64,000 nucleotides of DNA. Origin: Halichondria panicea (lineage: Eukaryota > Porifera > Demospongiae > Suberitida > Halichondriidae). Below the pieces are notes generated by a model. The model saw only the letters and a program-made list of their open reading frames with translations, searched no databases and was not told the DNA's origin. Of the stretch, positions 1 to 11,800 are shown in pieces. The position numbers and the translations under genes are program-made. Positions within the stretch are counted from its first letter, which is position 1, and every line of letters begins with the position of its first letter. The stretch lies in assembly GCF_963675165.1 (NCBI RefSeq), contig NC_087377.1, forward strand, positions 10,588,632 through 10,652,631. Reading direction: 5' to 3'.

Positions 1-2479
1 TATGATTTCATCATATGTAGTATAGCTGATGTTGAATGTTAGGTTCACTGTATTGGTATTGGTCAATACATTAATCATATATATACTTGCTATAGGACAC
101 TTACCTTTATCTTGTAGGCACTGACATATGGTGCCATTTTTTTGACCTGTATATATACCAGCATTATTATTAATCTATACTTGCATGTTACAAAGTTAAT
201 AACGCACCCTGGAAAGTGCTTGGTTCGGATTGAACACACTGACTAAACGCTGTCATGTTTACTTGAAACGGTGCACAACTCTGCGGTAGGTCATCAAGTT
301 CCAGGCAGAAGTTTGATTTCAGTATAGCACGATCAAGAATGGTATCACCTGTGGCATCATTTACCACCACTACTGTTCCTATCACAGGACTCCATTCTTC
401 ACTTTCGGATGTAGCGCATACAGAGTTATTGCTGCTGTTATATGTAAGATTTGGTGGATACTGGGGACCTGCATGGACATTTTATATTTCATGTCATAAC
501 AATTATAGTCACACTAAGCTCTTTATTTTACCAACCTTGCACTATAATTCTGTTTTGACTTTCGATCACTCTCACATCAGAGTTACCAATTAGTTCTTCT
601 TTAACTAGCAGTATTTTTGTGTCATTGCTATCACGATCAAGATTCTTCCAACATATCCTGTCATTGTCTTGTAGCTCGATGTTATAAGTTGTAAGATTAA
701 ATACAAAGCAATAACAGCTTTTAAATGTGGGTCCAAGCTCCCTCTCCGCAAATACAGGACAAATACAGTCATCATCAGATTTCGGATGTGTCGGCCACAT
801 GACACGTAGATCATTTTTATTTTCTGGTAGGTAGACACAAGATGTCTGACCTTCAGGTATGCAGGTGTTGTTGGTAGTCTCTGTATATGAAAATCAAGGA
901 CAGGTCAAAATTTATCTTTCTTACCATTTACATCTGTTCTGTAGAGATACCCAAGCGTTGCAAAGGGTTCATTGTCTCCATTGGTAAAATTCTTTGCATA
1001 TGTTGTACCATATGCGTCAATGTCTTGAAAATGCTTGCTTGGTATCGAAAAAATAGGCTCCATGACATTTGAAAGATCATCCCATAGTATAGTGCCATAT
1101 TTAATCACGTCGGTGATGAAAAATATATCAGGTTCTGCACCTAAACTGGTACTGTCCACCTCTGATTGGATTTTGAATCCAAATTCCTTATAGGCTAAAG
1201 TCAGGTTCACCAATCGGCTGATAAGTTTAACCCTGGCTGTGTTTGACTGACTGTATACAGCTGCATGCACTATAATGAATATAATGTAATTATACGGACT
1301 ATCCATGCACGACTCTGATATTTGCTGTCGTGCATAAAAATGTACTGTATATACGTATTGACTTACAGGTTTCGTTATCTTTTGGGATACTCGGTCGTAA
1401 AGAAAGGGACACTGTGTACAGCAGCCCAATGCTGTTGTCAACTGTGGTGTAGCATTCATATACAGTGCCTGTTGTGCTGCTCATTGCAGGATTCACAATG
1501 ATCCCACCATAGTGCTTTGAATGCCAACGAGGAAGCTCCGTTACAGGATAGATAACTCCATCAATCCTCCATAGTGTCACAGCGTGCGTTCCTATGGCTG
1601 GTACGCAAGGTAAAAATATCACATCGTTCTCTGTAGCTTGGAAGTTAAGTCCCCTATCAATGTTTAAGTCCGTCTTCAGCTGACCTATAGTCCCTATGTG
1701 CATGTATATACATTATTATAGATTGCTTTTTATGTTCGCATGCATGCAATTGCTATTTTTGCGTATATAGCTGTAATTTCCGGGGGACAGAATATTCGTT
1801 GTTTTTGTGGTTGGAGCTCTGACCACGAACATTTTACCCACGAATGAAGCGATCTTGCCTAAATATGTTGCTCAACCACAAATGTTTTGCCCCCCCCCCC
1901 TCGAAATTACCGGCTATAATTATGATACGGTATTACGTACTTATAAGTTATGAGCCAGATATAATTATTTATAAACGCATTATTTGTGCATATAATTATT
2001 ATGATAGTACCTGATGAGTGATCACTTTCAGAAGGAATCACTACCAAGTGATTGGAGTACAGTTGCTCAAGGTTTGACATACTGTAAGTATAACAATTGT
2101 AATCACCAACATCTTGAAGTGAGACATCTCTTATAAATAAGCCACTTGACACTCTTTGTAGCTGATTAGGCAAGCTTTCCACAGTAAAAATGACATCATT
2201 CACTTCCCAAACAATTGATAGACTGCTTGCAAGTGGGTAACTACAAGGCAGAAAAACACTATCTCCTTCATGGCTGACCAAAGTCAGTTCAAAAGAGTTG
2301 CTCCCAAAGCATGGAATTGCCAACCATAGAATGCCTGCAAAAATGTTGCATGCATGCATGGAACAGTAGTAAAGTCAGTTTCTACATTCAGTTGGCTGCA
2401 TGCCTGTATTCTGCTGTTACAGAAAAAACTTACAGATCAGCACTCCAATGATAGTCTGTGGTTTCCTGTGTTTAGGCAT
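1..2479 (-). CDS. Gene A: two-Ig protein with novel cysteine module, 3' end outside window
   Basis: Proposed exons, 5' to 3' on the minus strand: 2479-2434, 2334-2011, 1693-1367, 1260-925, 880-536, 468-208, 146-105, 47-<1. All junctions are phase 1 and the frame stays open (1728 nt, 576 codons seen). Exons 1 and 2 together make a signal peptide (MPKHRKPQ, then a hydrophobic run ending CFG). Exon 2 is an Ig domain (C in FLPCSY, W in VWEVND, D-x-G-D-Y-x-C). Exon 3 is a second Ig domain (LPCVPA, LWRIDG, VYECYT). Exons 4 and 5 form a module of about 227 residues shared with gene C. Exon 6 is FN3-like, with W-S-P early and a C-terminal QVNMTAFS run. Exon 7 is short with a CQC motif. Two donors are weak (GTTGGT after 536, GTGCGT after 208). 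No membrane helix is seen before the window edge, so a helix and tail may lie outside. The ligand is unknown. Confidence 0.8.
536..1260 (-). other. Two-exon cysteine module of gene A (unnamed domain)
   Basis: Exon 4 (111 residues) contains KLISRLVNLT and a C-terminal FATLGYLYRTD. Exon 5 (115 residues) contains DDDCICP, SCYCF and NDRICWKNL. The same two exons in the same phase make up gene C, where the matching strings are KLISKDLN, LSLEFRFRS, SEDCTCP, SCSCI and NRMICWRNL. I do not recognise the fold; it is not a canonical Ig, FN3, CUB, SRCR or EGF pattern. Confidence 0.75.
1367..2334 (-). other. Two Ig domains of gene A (exons 2 and 3)
   Basis: Each exon encodes one complete Ig fold flanked by phase-1 introns, the arrangement that permits exon shuffling. 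Both carry the signature common to this locus: W, two residues, N or D, two to three residues, Y or F, then LP. This is WEVNDVIF...LP in the first domain and WRIDGVIY...LP in the second. The second cysteine sits in YNCY and YECY. Confidence 0.8.
1770..1912. repeat. Inverted-repeat element in intron 2 of gene A
   Basis: A sequence running GAATATTCGTTG, GTGGTTGGAGCTC, ACCCACGAATGAAGCGA, followed by a poly-C run and CTCGAAATTACCGG. The central part is repeated at 18481-18560. It looks like a decayed short inverted-repeat element; its ends are not sharp. Confidence 0.5.
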
Positions 2480-2692
2480 TTCTTTTGCATACATATTAAA
2501 CTTATAAGCATCACTTTAGATTATAGATCTATATTATAGGTCACTATAATTAATACAAACAGTCAGTGTATATTATACATGCATGATGCCATGCAGATCT
2601 AGCACAATTTGCAATTGCATGACCTGCATTGAATATAATTATTTCCCACATGCACATTGCACATGCAATATGTGAATGTCATTATAGGCTGC

Positions 2693-4945
2693 TAGCCTCG
2701 ATCCCAGGCCGAGTTTTCGCTTTTATAACGGTTAGGCAAACAACTGGGCCTGGTACTAGTTGTCTGCGCATGCGTCAAATTTTCATTGTATATTTGTGGT
2801 TAGCCTCGATTCCAGGCCGCTGAGAAAGGCGGCCTGGTATACATTTTTTTTTTTTTTTTTTAGCCTTTATGGCACTGTTTACGCATGCGCCAGAATTACC
2901 AAGAATCTTGGTAATCGTAAATTGTAGTATATTTATCAGTATTCTTATTCCGCATTTAGTTGTAAAACATTGATATCCGTTTCATTTATAATGATGTCAT
3001 TGAAAAAAGAAATCTAGTCCAAGTTGTGTAATGGCTGCTACCTTCTGACAGGACCAGTGCACCTCTCTCTGAAAGAAGTGTTGTGATGGTGATTTCTCCT
3101 CTTGTTTCTCTGAGTGAAGCCATCTTCAAAGTGTTAGTGTGTCTGTTTGACGTTCAGTGCCATTCTCTCTGGAAGGAAGTATTGTTGTGACATTTGCCGA
3201 AAATTGGTCACAGAGTAAGTACGTGGTATCTGATCCGAGAACTGTGTGGCCTGAATGTGTTTACAATCCGAGGGACTTGTTGCTTGAGTGTGTATCTGGA
3301 CTTGTTGCTTGAGTGTGTATTAATGGATAGTGCTTTCAATGGTAAATCTATTGTGTAAATCAATAAGTAGTCCTCACATTATGTTACGTCACAGCCACTG
3401 TACTTATCCACATTTATTTTTTACCCACAGGTTTAACTAATTTCTTATGAGATTAACTTGTCGCCTGAGTGTGTATCCGATCCGAGCCTCAAGTTAATGA
3501 ATAAATCTACAGAGCTAATGTTTTACTTAGCTGTCTCTGTCTACAGTTATACAGAGAGGTAGCCTCTCCTTTTTCTTTTTTCTGTTCTTTAGGCCACTCC
3601 AAGTGATACTCTGGTTTCTGGTCCACCGCCCGCATCAGATTTTATTCTTGGATTTCTATCTCATTATTGGATTTCTATCTCATTATTTCTACTACGCATG
3701 CGCAGAATGGTCCATGTGGTACAAAATAGTGTGATAATGATATTCATTTGCAAAATAATGAGGTGAAATTGATAATGACATAATGAGAAAAGCCGCCCGC
3801 CCGCATGCAATTAGAAAAACTTCAGGACCAGAAACCAGAGTGTCACTTGGAGTGGCCTTATCACAATAACTGTTTTAACGTTCAATGAGATAAAATACGG
3901 TAAATAATAAATTAATTGTCCACCCACGCGCCAACAGTAAATACCAGGCCCACTATTCAAGGGGCTGGGGAGTCAGTCTAATTTGTGGTCGGCAAAAATA
4001 TTTAATAAATCAATAATCGAAATTTGTACACAGAAAATGCACAGAGTGAGTACACAAAAGATGCACATAGGGAGCTGCTTCACAAAGGCCTGGGGAGTTG
4101 CCAGTTGTGCTGCAGCACAATTACAGTGACCCAGGGCAACTTCAGGATGATTGAATGCCTTCAAATTACGTTTCAAAAAGATTTAGCAGGCTGCTGGACT
4201 TCTCTGATTCTAGGCCCCAACTCGTAACTCATTGCTTGAGAAAACGTAGATTCTCTTGATGTCTCTGAGCTACCCAGCAACGCTCGAATGAGCAGATCAT
4301 ACTCCAGTCCTGTGTCTGTGAGTATAGGACAATATTAAAAGAAACCAAAGACGGTTAAACCCTTACCTCAAACTGTCCAGTCTCGTCCGTTAGTATAGCC
4401 AAGAGGAGCACTGTTGGGACAGCTGGATATTAGCCATTGCTCCTGTACAGAGAAGTAGACATTTTAAATACGTGTAGAAATTTCTCGGTTATAGTGTCAT
4501 TGTCGACGAGCTGATGATGGCAGCACCAAGTTCTCTAGCTCACACTCTTCACTTGATCCACCATATTAATGATGAAACTATAGTCTACCTACATTCTTGC
4601 CAAACATGAACAAGACTTGATAGCATAGCCGGCCATAGGGCCCACACAAAAATATCTGACCTTAACAAGCTTGACAAAGCTTTATACCTCTTCCCTTGTT
4701 GTTCAGTCTTCAGAATAAGCTTCAGAGAAGAGAGAAGCTTCAGCTAAGAGCCATTCCAATTGATTTCCAATAATGATAAAACGGGAACTGACTTCTAGTA
4801 CACGATAGTACACGAATATAAATGTCACGAAAGTGAACGAGAATATCCATTCGTCAGAATCTGACGAACGATTGACGCATGCGCAGACAACTAGTACCTC
4901 GCCTAACCGTTATAAAAGCGAAAACTCGGCCTGGGATCGAGGCTA
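2693..4945. mobile_element. Mutator-like (MULE-type) element, 2.25 kb, non-autonomous
   Basis: The ends are inverted copies starting TAGCCTCGATCCCAGGCC and running on through CGAGTTTTCGC, TATAACGGTTAGGC and CTAGTTGTCTGCGCATGCG. The element is flanked by a perfect 9-bp duplication, ATAGGCTGC, at 2684-2692 and 4946-4954. Nine-base target duplications with long terminal repeats are typical of Mutator-like elements. No long ORF or transposase is visible inside, so it would need an enzyme from elsewhere. A second, shorter element is nested at 3592-3857. Internal sequence is otherwise unrecognised and includes a tandem copy of a 26-base stretch near 3275-3325. Confidence 0.85.
3592..3857. mobile_element. 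Nested PIF/Harbinger-like MITE
   Basis: A 266-bp element with terminal inverted repeats of about 33 bp beginning GGCCACTCCAAGTGA and continuing ACTCTGGTTTCTGGTCC, matched in reverse at the other end. It is flanked by TTA on both sides. A 3-bp TTA duplication is typical of PIF/Harbinger elements. It lies inside the 2.25-kb MULE-type element and so inserted after it. Confidence 0.8.
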
Positions 4946-4954
4946 ATAGGCTGC

Positions 4955-5731
4955 ATGAATGTGCAGGCCGGTGCATTTAGATCCTTACCATGATGATCAC
5001 ACATGCATACAGCTATATATATAGGGTGGTAGATTTAATATGCTCGAGATATTATCTATACAAAAAAATGATTATGCTATTCTTTTATGCTCAAGTTAAC
5101 AGCCTATATTTGCCTATTATATTCCCACATTATTCCTCAAAAGTACAACATAGACCCCATGTCATCGTACAAGTAACATTGAGCTATAAATAATGGCCAC
5201 AGGACTCGTTATTAACACTAGAATGCTATAAGGAGATAATCAACTACAGTGGAACCCCTCTATAACGGACACCTTTGAGGAACAATGTTTTGGCCTTTAA
5301 TATACAGAGGTGGCCTTTGTTGAGAGGTTGTTTTTTGTACACAAACTGTTCATTTGGGACCTGTCACCTGGGTTCCTGGCATTTATATATAAGTTTCACT
5401 GTACCATGCATGCAGTACATACTTTCATCAGGATTTGTTTTTACTATTATTTATTTGTACTGACCTGCATGTATTAAGTCTTCCAAAACCTGCCTATCAT
5501 TCTCATAAAGGCCAACATTAAGCCAGCACAATTCTCACCAAAAATAATGTGCCTAATCAACTAACCCCTATACATGCAGCTATACATGCATCATAAGTTT
5601 AAGGTTAATCACAACTTACAACTGCTGTCACTGACACACAGTGGATAAATTTTTTTGCACGGGTATATATCCATTTAGCCGGCATTATATACTTATGCTG
5701 GCTTAAATAGATCATTATATAGTTTGTGTAC
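4955..5731. other. Gene-free stretch with one degraded repeat
   Basis: Between the MULE-type element and the last exon of gene B I see no coding exon. Bases 5245-5403 are a degraded copy of the element whose intact copies lie at 49924-50104 and 50561-50740 (starts TACAGTGGAACCCCTCTATA). The rest is AT-rich and unremarkable. Confidence 0.5.
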
Positions 5732-5889
5732 TCAGTTGTTCAGCTCTTTGACTGTAGTATAAGCTTCATTTACTTCCATATGAATTGGATCTTTGCTTGC
5801 TTCCATTCCGATGAACACCACCTTATTCAATATTTGGTCGTACACTGGTTCAGGTAAGTTAGGTTCCTCGTAGATATGCAGAGAATTGC
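5732..5889 (-). other. Cytoplasmic tail exon of gene B with tyrosine motifs
   Basis: The acceptor is ...GATATAG before GCAATTC, and the exon ends with TGA at 5732-5734. Y-E-E-P is followed six residues later by Y-D-Q-I, and Y-T-T-V lies near the C-terminus. The spacing resembles an ITAM, but only the second unit fits YxxI/L. The Y-E-E core also resembles Src-family SH2 ligands. The gene E tail matches at HIY-acid, EPVY and NE-x-YT. Confidence 0.8.
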
Positions 5890-8800
5890 CTATATCATAC
5901 AAAGTAAGGTGGTTATTATTATATATATATATACAGGCCCAGTTTTTAAACTATAGCATGCAGTATATGTATAATAGTTACAATGAAACTAGTCTCGCAA
6001 GCTAGCCGCTACAAAAATGATAGCCCAATACTAATGAAATATACACCAAAATGTGGTCGTGTCTGATAAATCGATTAATCAGACAAAATAAACAGACACA
6101 GGAACCTACAGATCACTGAAGAGGCAGAGCCACAAGATTTAAGGTGCTTTTGGTCGCTAAAAGTCTCCCCTACAACACATTTTTGGAGGTTATATAATAA
6201 TGTTGTTAATATAGGTAGACCTATTGTCGGGTGAAAATCAGCTTGTTTCGCCTATCCGTTCTCCTCCGGCAGCTGTCTGATTATACGTTCTGTCTGATAA
6301 TTGATACTTTACTCTACCAACTGCCAACTAGATCTACCAACTCCCAACTGCCAACTCCCAACTATACCAACCAACTACCAACTACCAACTATATACCAAC
6401 TCCCAACTGCCAACTATACGCGTTTGAACTATCAAGTAGCAAGTGCGAACTACCAACTACGTGGTTGAACTATATCAAGTAGCAACTACGAACTACCAAC
6501 TCTACGCATTTGAACTATCTGAACTATCAACTACGAGTAGCACTCAGGGCCACCGTAAAGCTACACTACACTGCACTTGCAGCTGAAGTGGTCCCGTACT
6601 AGGAAAAGGGTCACTAAAGTAGAAAGCTAGAATCGTGACTGGTCTGGATCCTAACACCAAGCGGAAGGAGCCATACTTCTCTATAGCCTCGAGACCAGTC
6701 TTTCATTATCTGAAAAGAACGCCTATTATTCTAGGTCAGCACAATAGCATTAACAGTGGATATTGTTGGACTTCAATCTCATTGTGTCTGTTTAGTACGT
6801 GCAGACTATACCAGCTGGTCAAGTTCCAATGTAGAACTCGTTTAGCTGAGTCAGCGAGTGATTAGGCTTGATGATTGCGGTAACAGCAAACTGACACAAC
6901 AAGACAATGAATAACTCATTGCCTTTCCTGCTAGCTGCGGTTACAACAGCTAGTATCTGTGACGTAGGTCTGGAGGAATGCCTTTTGTGTGTATTGGGTG
7001 GTGATAAAACAGGGAATAAGGAAATGAGAAATGAGAAACAAAAAATAGGAAATGAGGAAACAAGAAATAGGTTATGATCGTCAATGATTATGACATTTTT
7101 ATAATATTATAGATACGCAAAAGTAATGAACTGATATCAGCCAAGAAGCTAGTATAGGTGACTAAGTGTTTAGAATTAGTTGAGTCAAGTATATATAGTA
7201 GCTAGCACTGAAAAGTTTCATCGGCACCTCCACACAGTCTTTGTCGATACATTGTAGGAATTAAGTTACCATCACTTCAGATGACACAGTGAGCTTTCTT
7301 TCATTAAAGTAGTATCAGCCTTCACTATAGGCATTGCTTGTGTATGGTAGTGGGAATTGCTTTCTTCACCCAGAAACTGAACCCTGTACGTAGCGAGATC
7401 AGATACCAGACCGTGTACTACCAAACCATGTCATTACTTCCTGCAGCTTTACGACAGGACTGGCAGACTAGAAATTGCTTGGTTTGACAAACAGTATTGG
7501 AAGTTTCTTTGCTGCTACATGTAGATGTTGACATTGAGTCCAGTCAATTGACTATCACTTGCTCACCAGATTGTGAAAAATCGGTAAATGTATTGCCAGT
7601 ATAGAGAAGTTAAGGTAGAGGGTATCACACCGTGTACCAGTTAGTATGCATGCCTGTATAATGCCATGATGGCAGAAGAGCCGACCAGTAGCTAAGTATA
7701 ATTTATGCAAGCTTGTCTTCAAACTTGCTCAGAATTATTCTTGTTTCTCATTTCTGTTCTCATTTCTGTTCTCATTTCCTTATTTCCTATTTCTTATTCC
7801 TCATTTCCTCATTTCTTGTTTCTTATTTCCTCATTTCCTATTTCTTATTTCCTCATTTCTTGTTTCCTTCCCTCATTCCCTGTTTTATCACCACCCCAGT
7901 CTATTGGAGTTGCGTACTCTTCCTAATGAACTCTTGGTCTATACCAGTGGCAGATCCAGAGGGGGTTCTTTTGGTTCAATTGAACCCCCTTTGAGAAAGA
8001 AATGAGTGGGAGGCTCAAGCAACTAGTTAGCAAGTTGTTCCTTTCTTACTAGCTTTCACATGCACTTCTCACTTACCTTTAGTCCTTGTTAGTCCTATAA
8101 AGCTTTGTCTGTGTAGTTTCAGTGACTATGAAGGCTAAAAACTCTCCAGCGTAGTGCATGCAGATTGCTTATGAAAAGTGATGACCTTTTTTAGGAAAAA
8201 ATTCGGTGTGTTAATGCGCATGCTCACTGTTTCGAAGAAGTGACTACCTTTTTTTAGGTAAAATAACAGTCCTTGCACTCGCTCAGAGCCCTGGAACCCC
8301 TCTTTCAAGAATTCTAGATCCACCACTGTATACTATATAGCTAGCTGCACGTTGTAGTAAGCATCACAATGATATTCACGGGTAGTTATGGTTGTTGCGA
8401 GCAATTATCAGTCCAGGACCAATTAAAATGCAATTAGACAAGTTCTATACATTGGAACTAGCCTTGATTCAAGGCCGACATTGGAACTTGACCAGGCGTT
8501 CTTTCAGATAACAAACGGCTGGTCTCGAGGCTAACTTCTCTAAGACTGTGATCATGCATGTACCACTAAAAGTTTTAGCATGCCTCTTGAGTTTACTCTG
8601 GTTTTGCTAGGATTAGATAATTATATCACTCTTCTGGTTTCTTTATAATCATGTCACCAGCCGAGAGTTTGCACTCTAGTGCTGGTGCTCTAGAGCCTCT
8701 ATAATAATAACTCAAGCCTCAAGGAAAAAGATTTAGTTTTTACTATGCCCTTGTCTCGACTCCAGACTTGCAATTGATCGTAATAAGTGAGTCTGCAATA

Positions 8801-11800
8801 GTTTGGGGGCCAGACCTAATAGCTCGGGGGCAAAATCAAGTAAAGCTAGGATTTAATAGGTCTGGAGCAGAGGAGGTTGGTCATGATTTAAACCGCGGTG
8901 AAAAGTGCTATGCAAACCCATGTTTGGCCTCTCCTCCAACCGTCTTCAACCCGCTGAGTCAGCACTTTTGTCTCCTTGCATTCCTGAGCATTTATCCTCT
9001 CTTGTATTACATCTCTTGCTAGTTTATGAATTGTAGTAGTGTAAGCCTATCATTGAAGACAGGAGTCAAAGAATCAAGGAAAGTACTATTAGTTTCTGGC
9101 TCATTGATTCGGGTATGACTCGTTTTTTAGTGTGACTGGGTATTGTTAGCATCATCTGCTACTAGTATAGAGTGTTACAATCGTTTAATTGCAGCCGTCT
9201 GGCTTTAGCTATAGGACAGCAACTTTTCATGCTTTCCTCTTCTCCGTGCACACACATTCCTCCGTTGAAATGTGAACAACCTCCTCTGGGCCTGGAGACT
9301 CTTGCAGCATTTCCCAGAGGAGATCCGATATGCGTGCACGAATCATTACAAGTTCAGTGCATTGTGGCAGGACGTTATCATGTGACTGCAATGACCTCAA
9401 TGCACTGAACTTGTAGTGTTTCGTGCACGCATGTCGAACCTCCTCTGAGCAATTCCGTGTGCTCTAGCGGAATGTGCATGGCCAGAGCCAATGAAATGCA
9501 TATCCTATGTCATATGATTTTTAACCCAATGAAATGCGAGTATTGCCTCTGTGGAATTTGGATTACAGCCAATGGAATTTGGATACAGCCGGAGTATTGC
9601 TACATCTACTCCTTCTTTATAACGTCTAATATCACAAGTCTCTACATTCCAAGAGCACACGGAAGTGCTGCAAGAGTCTCCAGACCTCTTTCTCCTCTTC
9701 CCCCTCCCCCCTCTGAAAAAAGGTCTGGCCCGCAGACTACATCTGCAATACGTAGGCATCCTGTGGCTTTGTTGCCTGTCAGGCTCCGCCCATCTACTGA
9801 CTGCCCACGTTCATTTTCACTGTGCCACCGTCAGCGAGGCAGGCTCTCTCCTTTTTCTTAACAACGGTTAGTTCTCTCTTTCTTGTTCCTCCAACTTCCC
9901 ATATTTTATCTTATTGACCTGTGACAAAACGGAAAAAGGAGAGGCTGCGAAGGAGGCTACTGCTGACGTGACATTATAGATACAGGAAAAGAAACAGGAA
10001 AGAGAGGGATTGGCAACAAAAGTGCCTCGAATAGCCATCCGTGTTTCCCTGTGGTTTAATCGAGGCCGCCTAATTCAACGTTAGAAAAATGGCCAAAGAC
10101 ACAAAAAAGAGACAAACGATTGTTTTACTGTCAGTATAAGAATTTTACTGCTTAACTGTTTTATTACAGGGTACACTACATAGTTAAGCAGTTCTAGCTA
10201 TATTATAGTAGTAGGAGGTACATAGCGTCGCATGTACCTCGCGTCGCATGTACCTCTAGCTACTTCACAACAATCGAAATTATGTTTTTGTCGTATCTAA
10301 ATGATGCCTACAAGCAAGTCGAATAGAAGTGTTTGGGGGGCTTGGAAAGGTCTGTATTTACTGTAAAAGGTTAATTATTGTTCTACCGCGTTAGGTGGGA
10401 AACACAGATGCATGGCTCATCAAGTTCTGTATTGATTTTATGTGTAGCTTATGAGTGCACGTGATTCGTTGCCAATCTCTCTCTTTCCTGTTACAGTATC
10501 TATATGCATGGTGACATGCAGCTATATATTTTAGACTTGAACTTTTGGCATACATTATTTTTAACAACAATCATGGGGTCGATCATTACCCACTCTTTGA
10601 GTTCTGGATTCTGCCTGCATGCAGCAAAATTAATTATAATGCATCATGATAATTATAATGTTTGTGCTATTAGTAGCTTTATGTTATGTAGCTTGGCACC
10701 TCCACCGAGGCATCAGCACCTGCGGTGTTTTCATTATAATTATTGGCCCTCCTACATTATTTATAATTATGCCACAATTATACTGGCATGCACTGCTATT
10801 CCTTTGATCTCAGATGTCAAAAGGCAACAAATATGCATCGTATAGCGTGTATATTTCGAGTGTATAACTGTTTGTGGTTTTCCCTGATTAAGCATGTATA
10901 TATATATACTGCGAACATTTTATACCCACGAATTTAATGTCGCATGCATGCTGCAGAAAGGCTCCTATTCAAACCACAAAAACCTTTCTTAACGGTCATT
11001 CCTAAAATATACCTGCTATACGGTATGTAGGTGTATATACTGTATATATATGCATGCTTACCAGTTTTCTGTCGGGCTTTGCATTTCTTGCATTTAAAGG
11101 CAATGAATAGAGTTACTGGAACTACTGTGCTTAGAATTCCAAGAGAAGATCCAATCCCTCCAATAACGACATCTGTATTAAAAGTATTATAGTGCGTGGC
11201 AATAATTGTATAGTTTCTTACAATTATATAGATCAATTTCTCCGTCTGGTCCTAGATTCACTGTATTGCATTGTGTGCTGTATTTATTGTGTTCTCCTTT
11301 ACTCTCAAGCCTTAATCCAGTGTTTCCTACAAAACATATCAAGGTGCATGGTATTTGTCTTTAATTAGTGAAAAATATGGCGAGGGAAACACTGCATGAA
11401 ACTAATAATTCAAAGCGATCAATAAAAATTTAGAGAGTTCTAAGTAGATATCTTTACCTGTGAAGGATATCGATAATTCAGGTGAATTTTGGGCCATGAA
11501 TTGACTTTCAGTTCTGACATTAAGTCTTGTTGTTGGAGTGTAATCGATTATATCATTGTCTAAAACATACACAATTCCTATAGTACTGTACATTGACCCA
11601 ATAACACACTGAATGTTAGTGAGATTCATTGACGTGGCAACTTTAGTGATTTCCAAAGAAGAAAGTTGTGAATTAAAATGATATGGTGGCGGTAAGTATG
11701 AGTGTGGATATATTACACTATCAATAATCCACGAAGGTGCATCATGCCTTTCTTCTTGGCAATCACAACCAAACCAAGCGGAGTCTCCAGAAAGCACATG

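Noticed and set aside
6231-6482. Open frame through CCAACT repeats
   Set aside because: Low-complexity repeat, no splice or start context.
7705-7994. Open frames rich in FLISYFPHF
   Set aside because: Caused by a pyrimidine-rich TTTCTCATTTCC tract that is one arm of an inverted repeat; not a plausible protein.
9457-9871. Overlapping open frames of 68-134 codons
   Set aside because: Pro/Ser/Arg-rich and mutually overlapping on both strands, no domain or signal; partly within transposon flanks.
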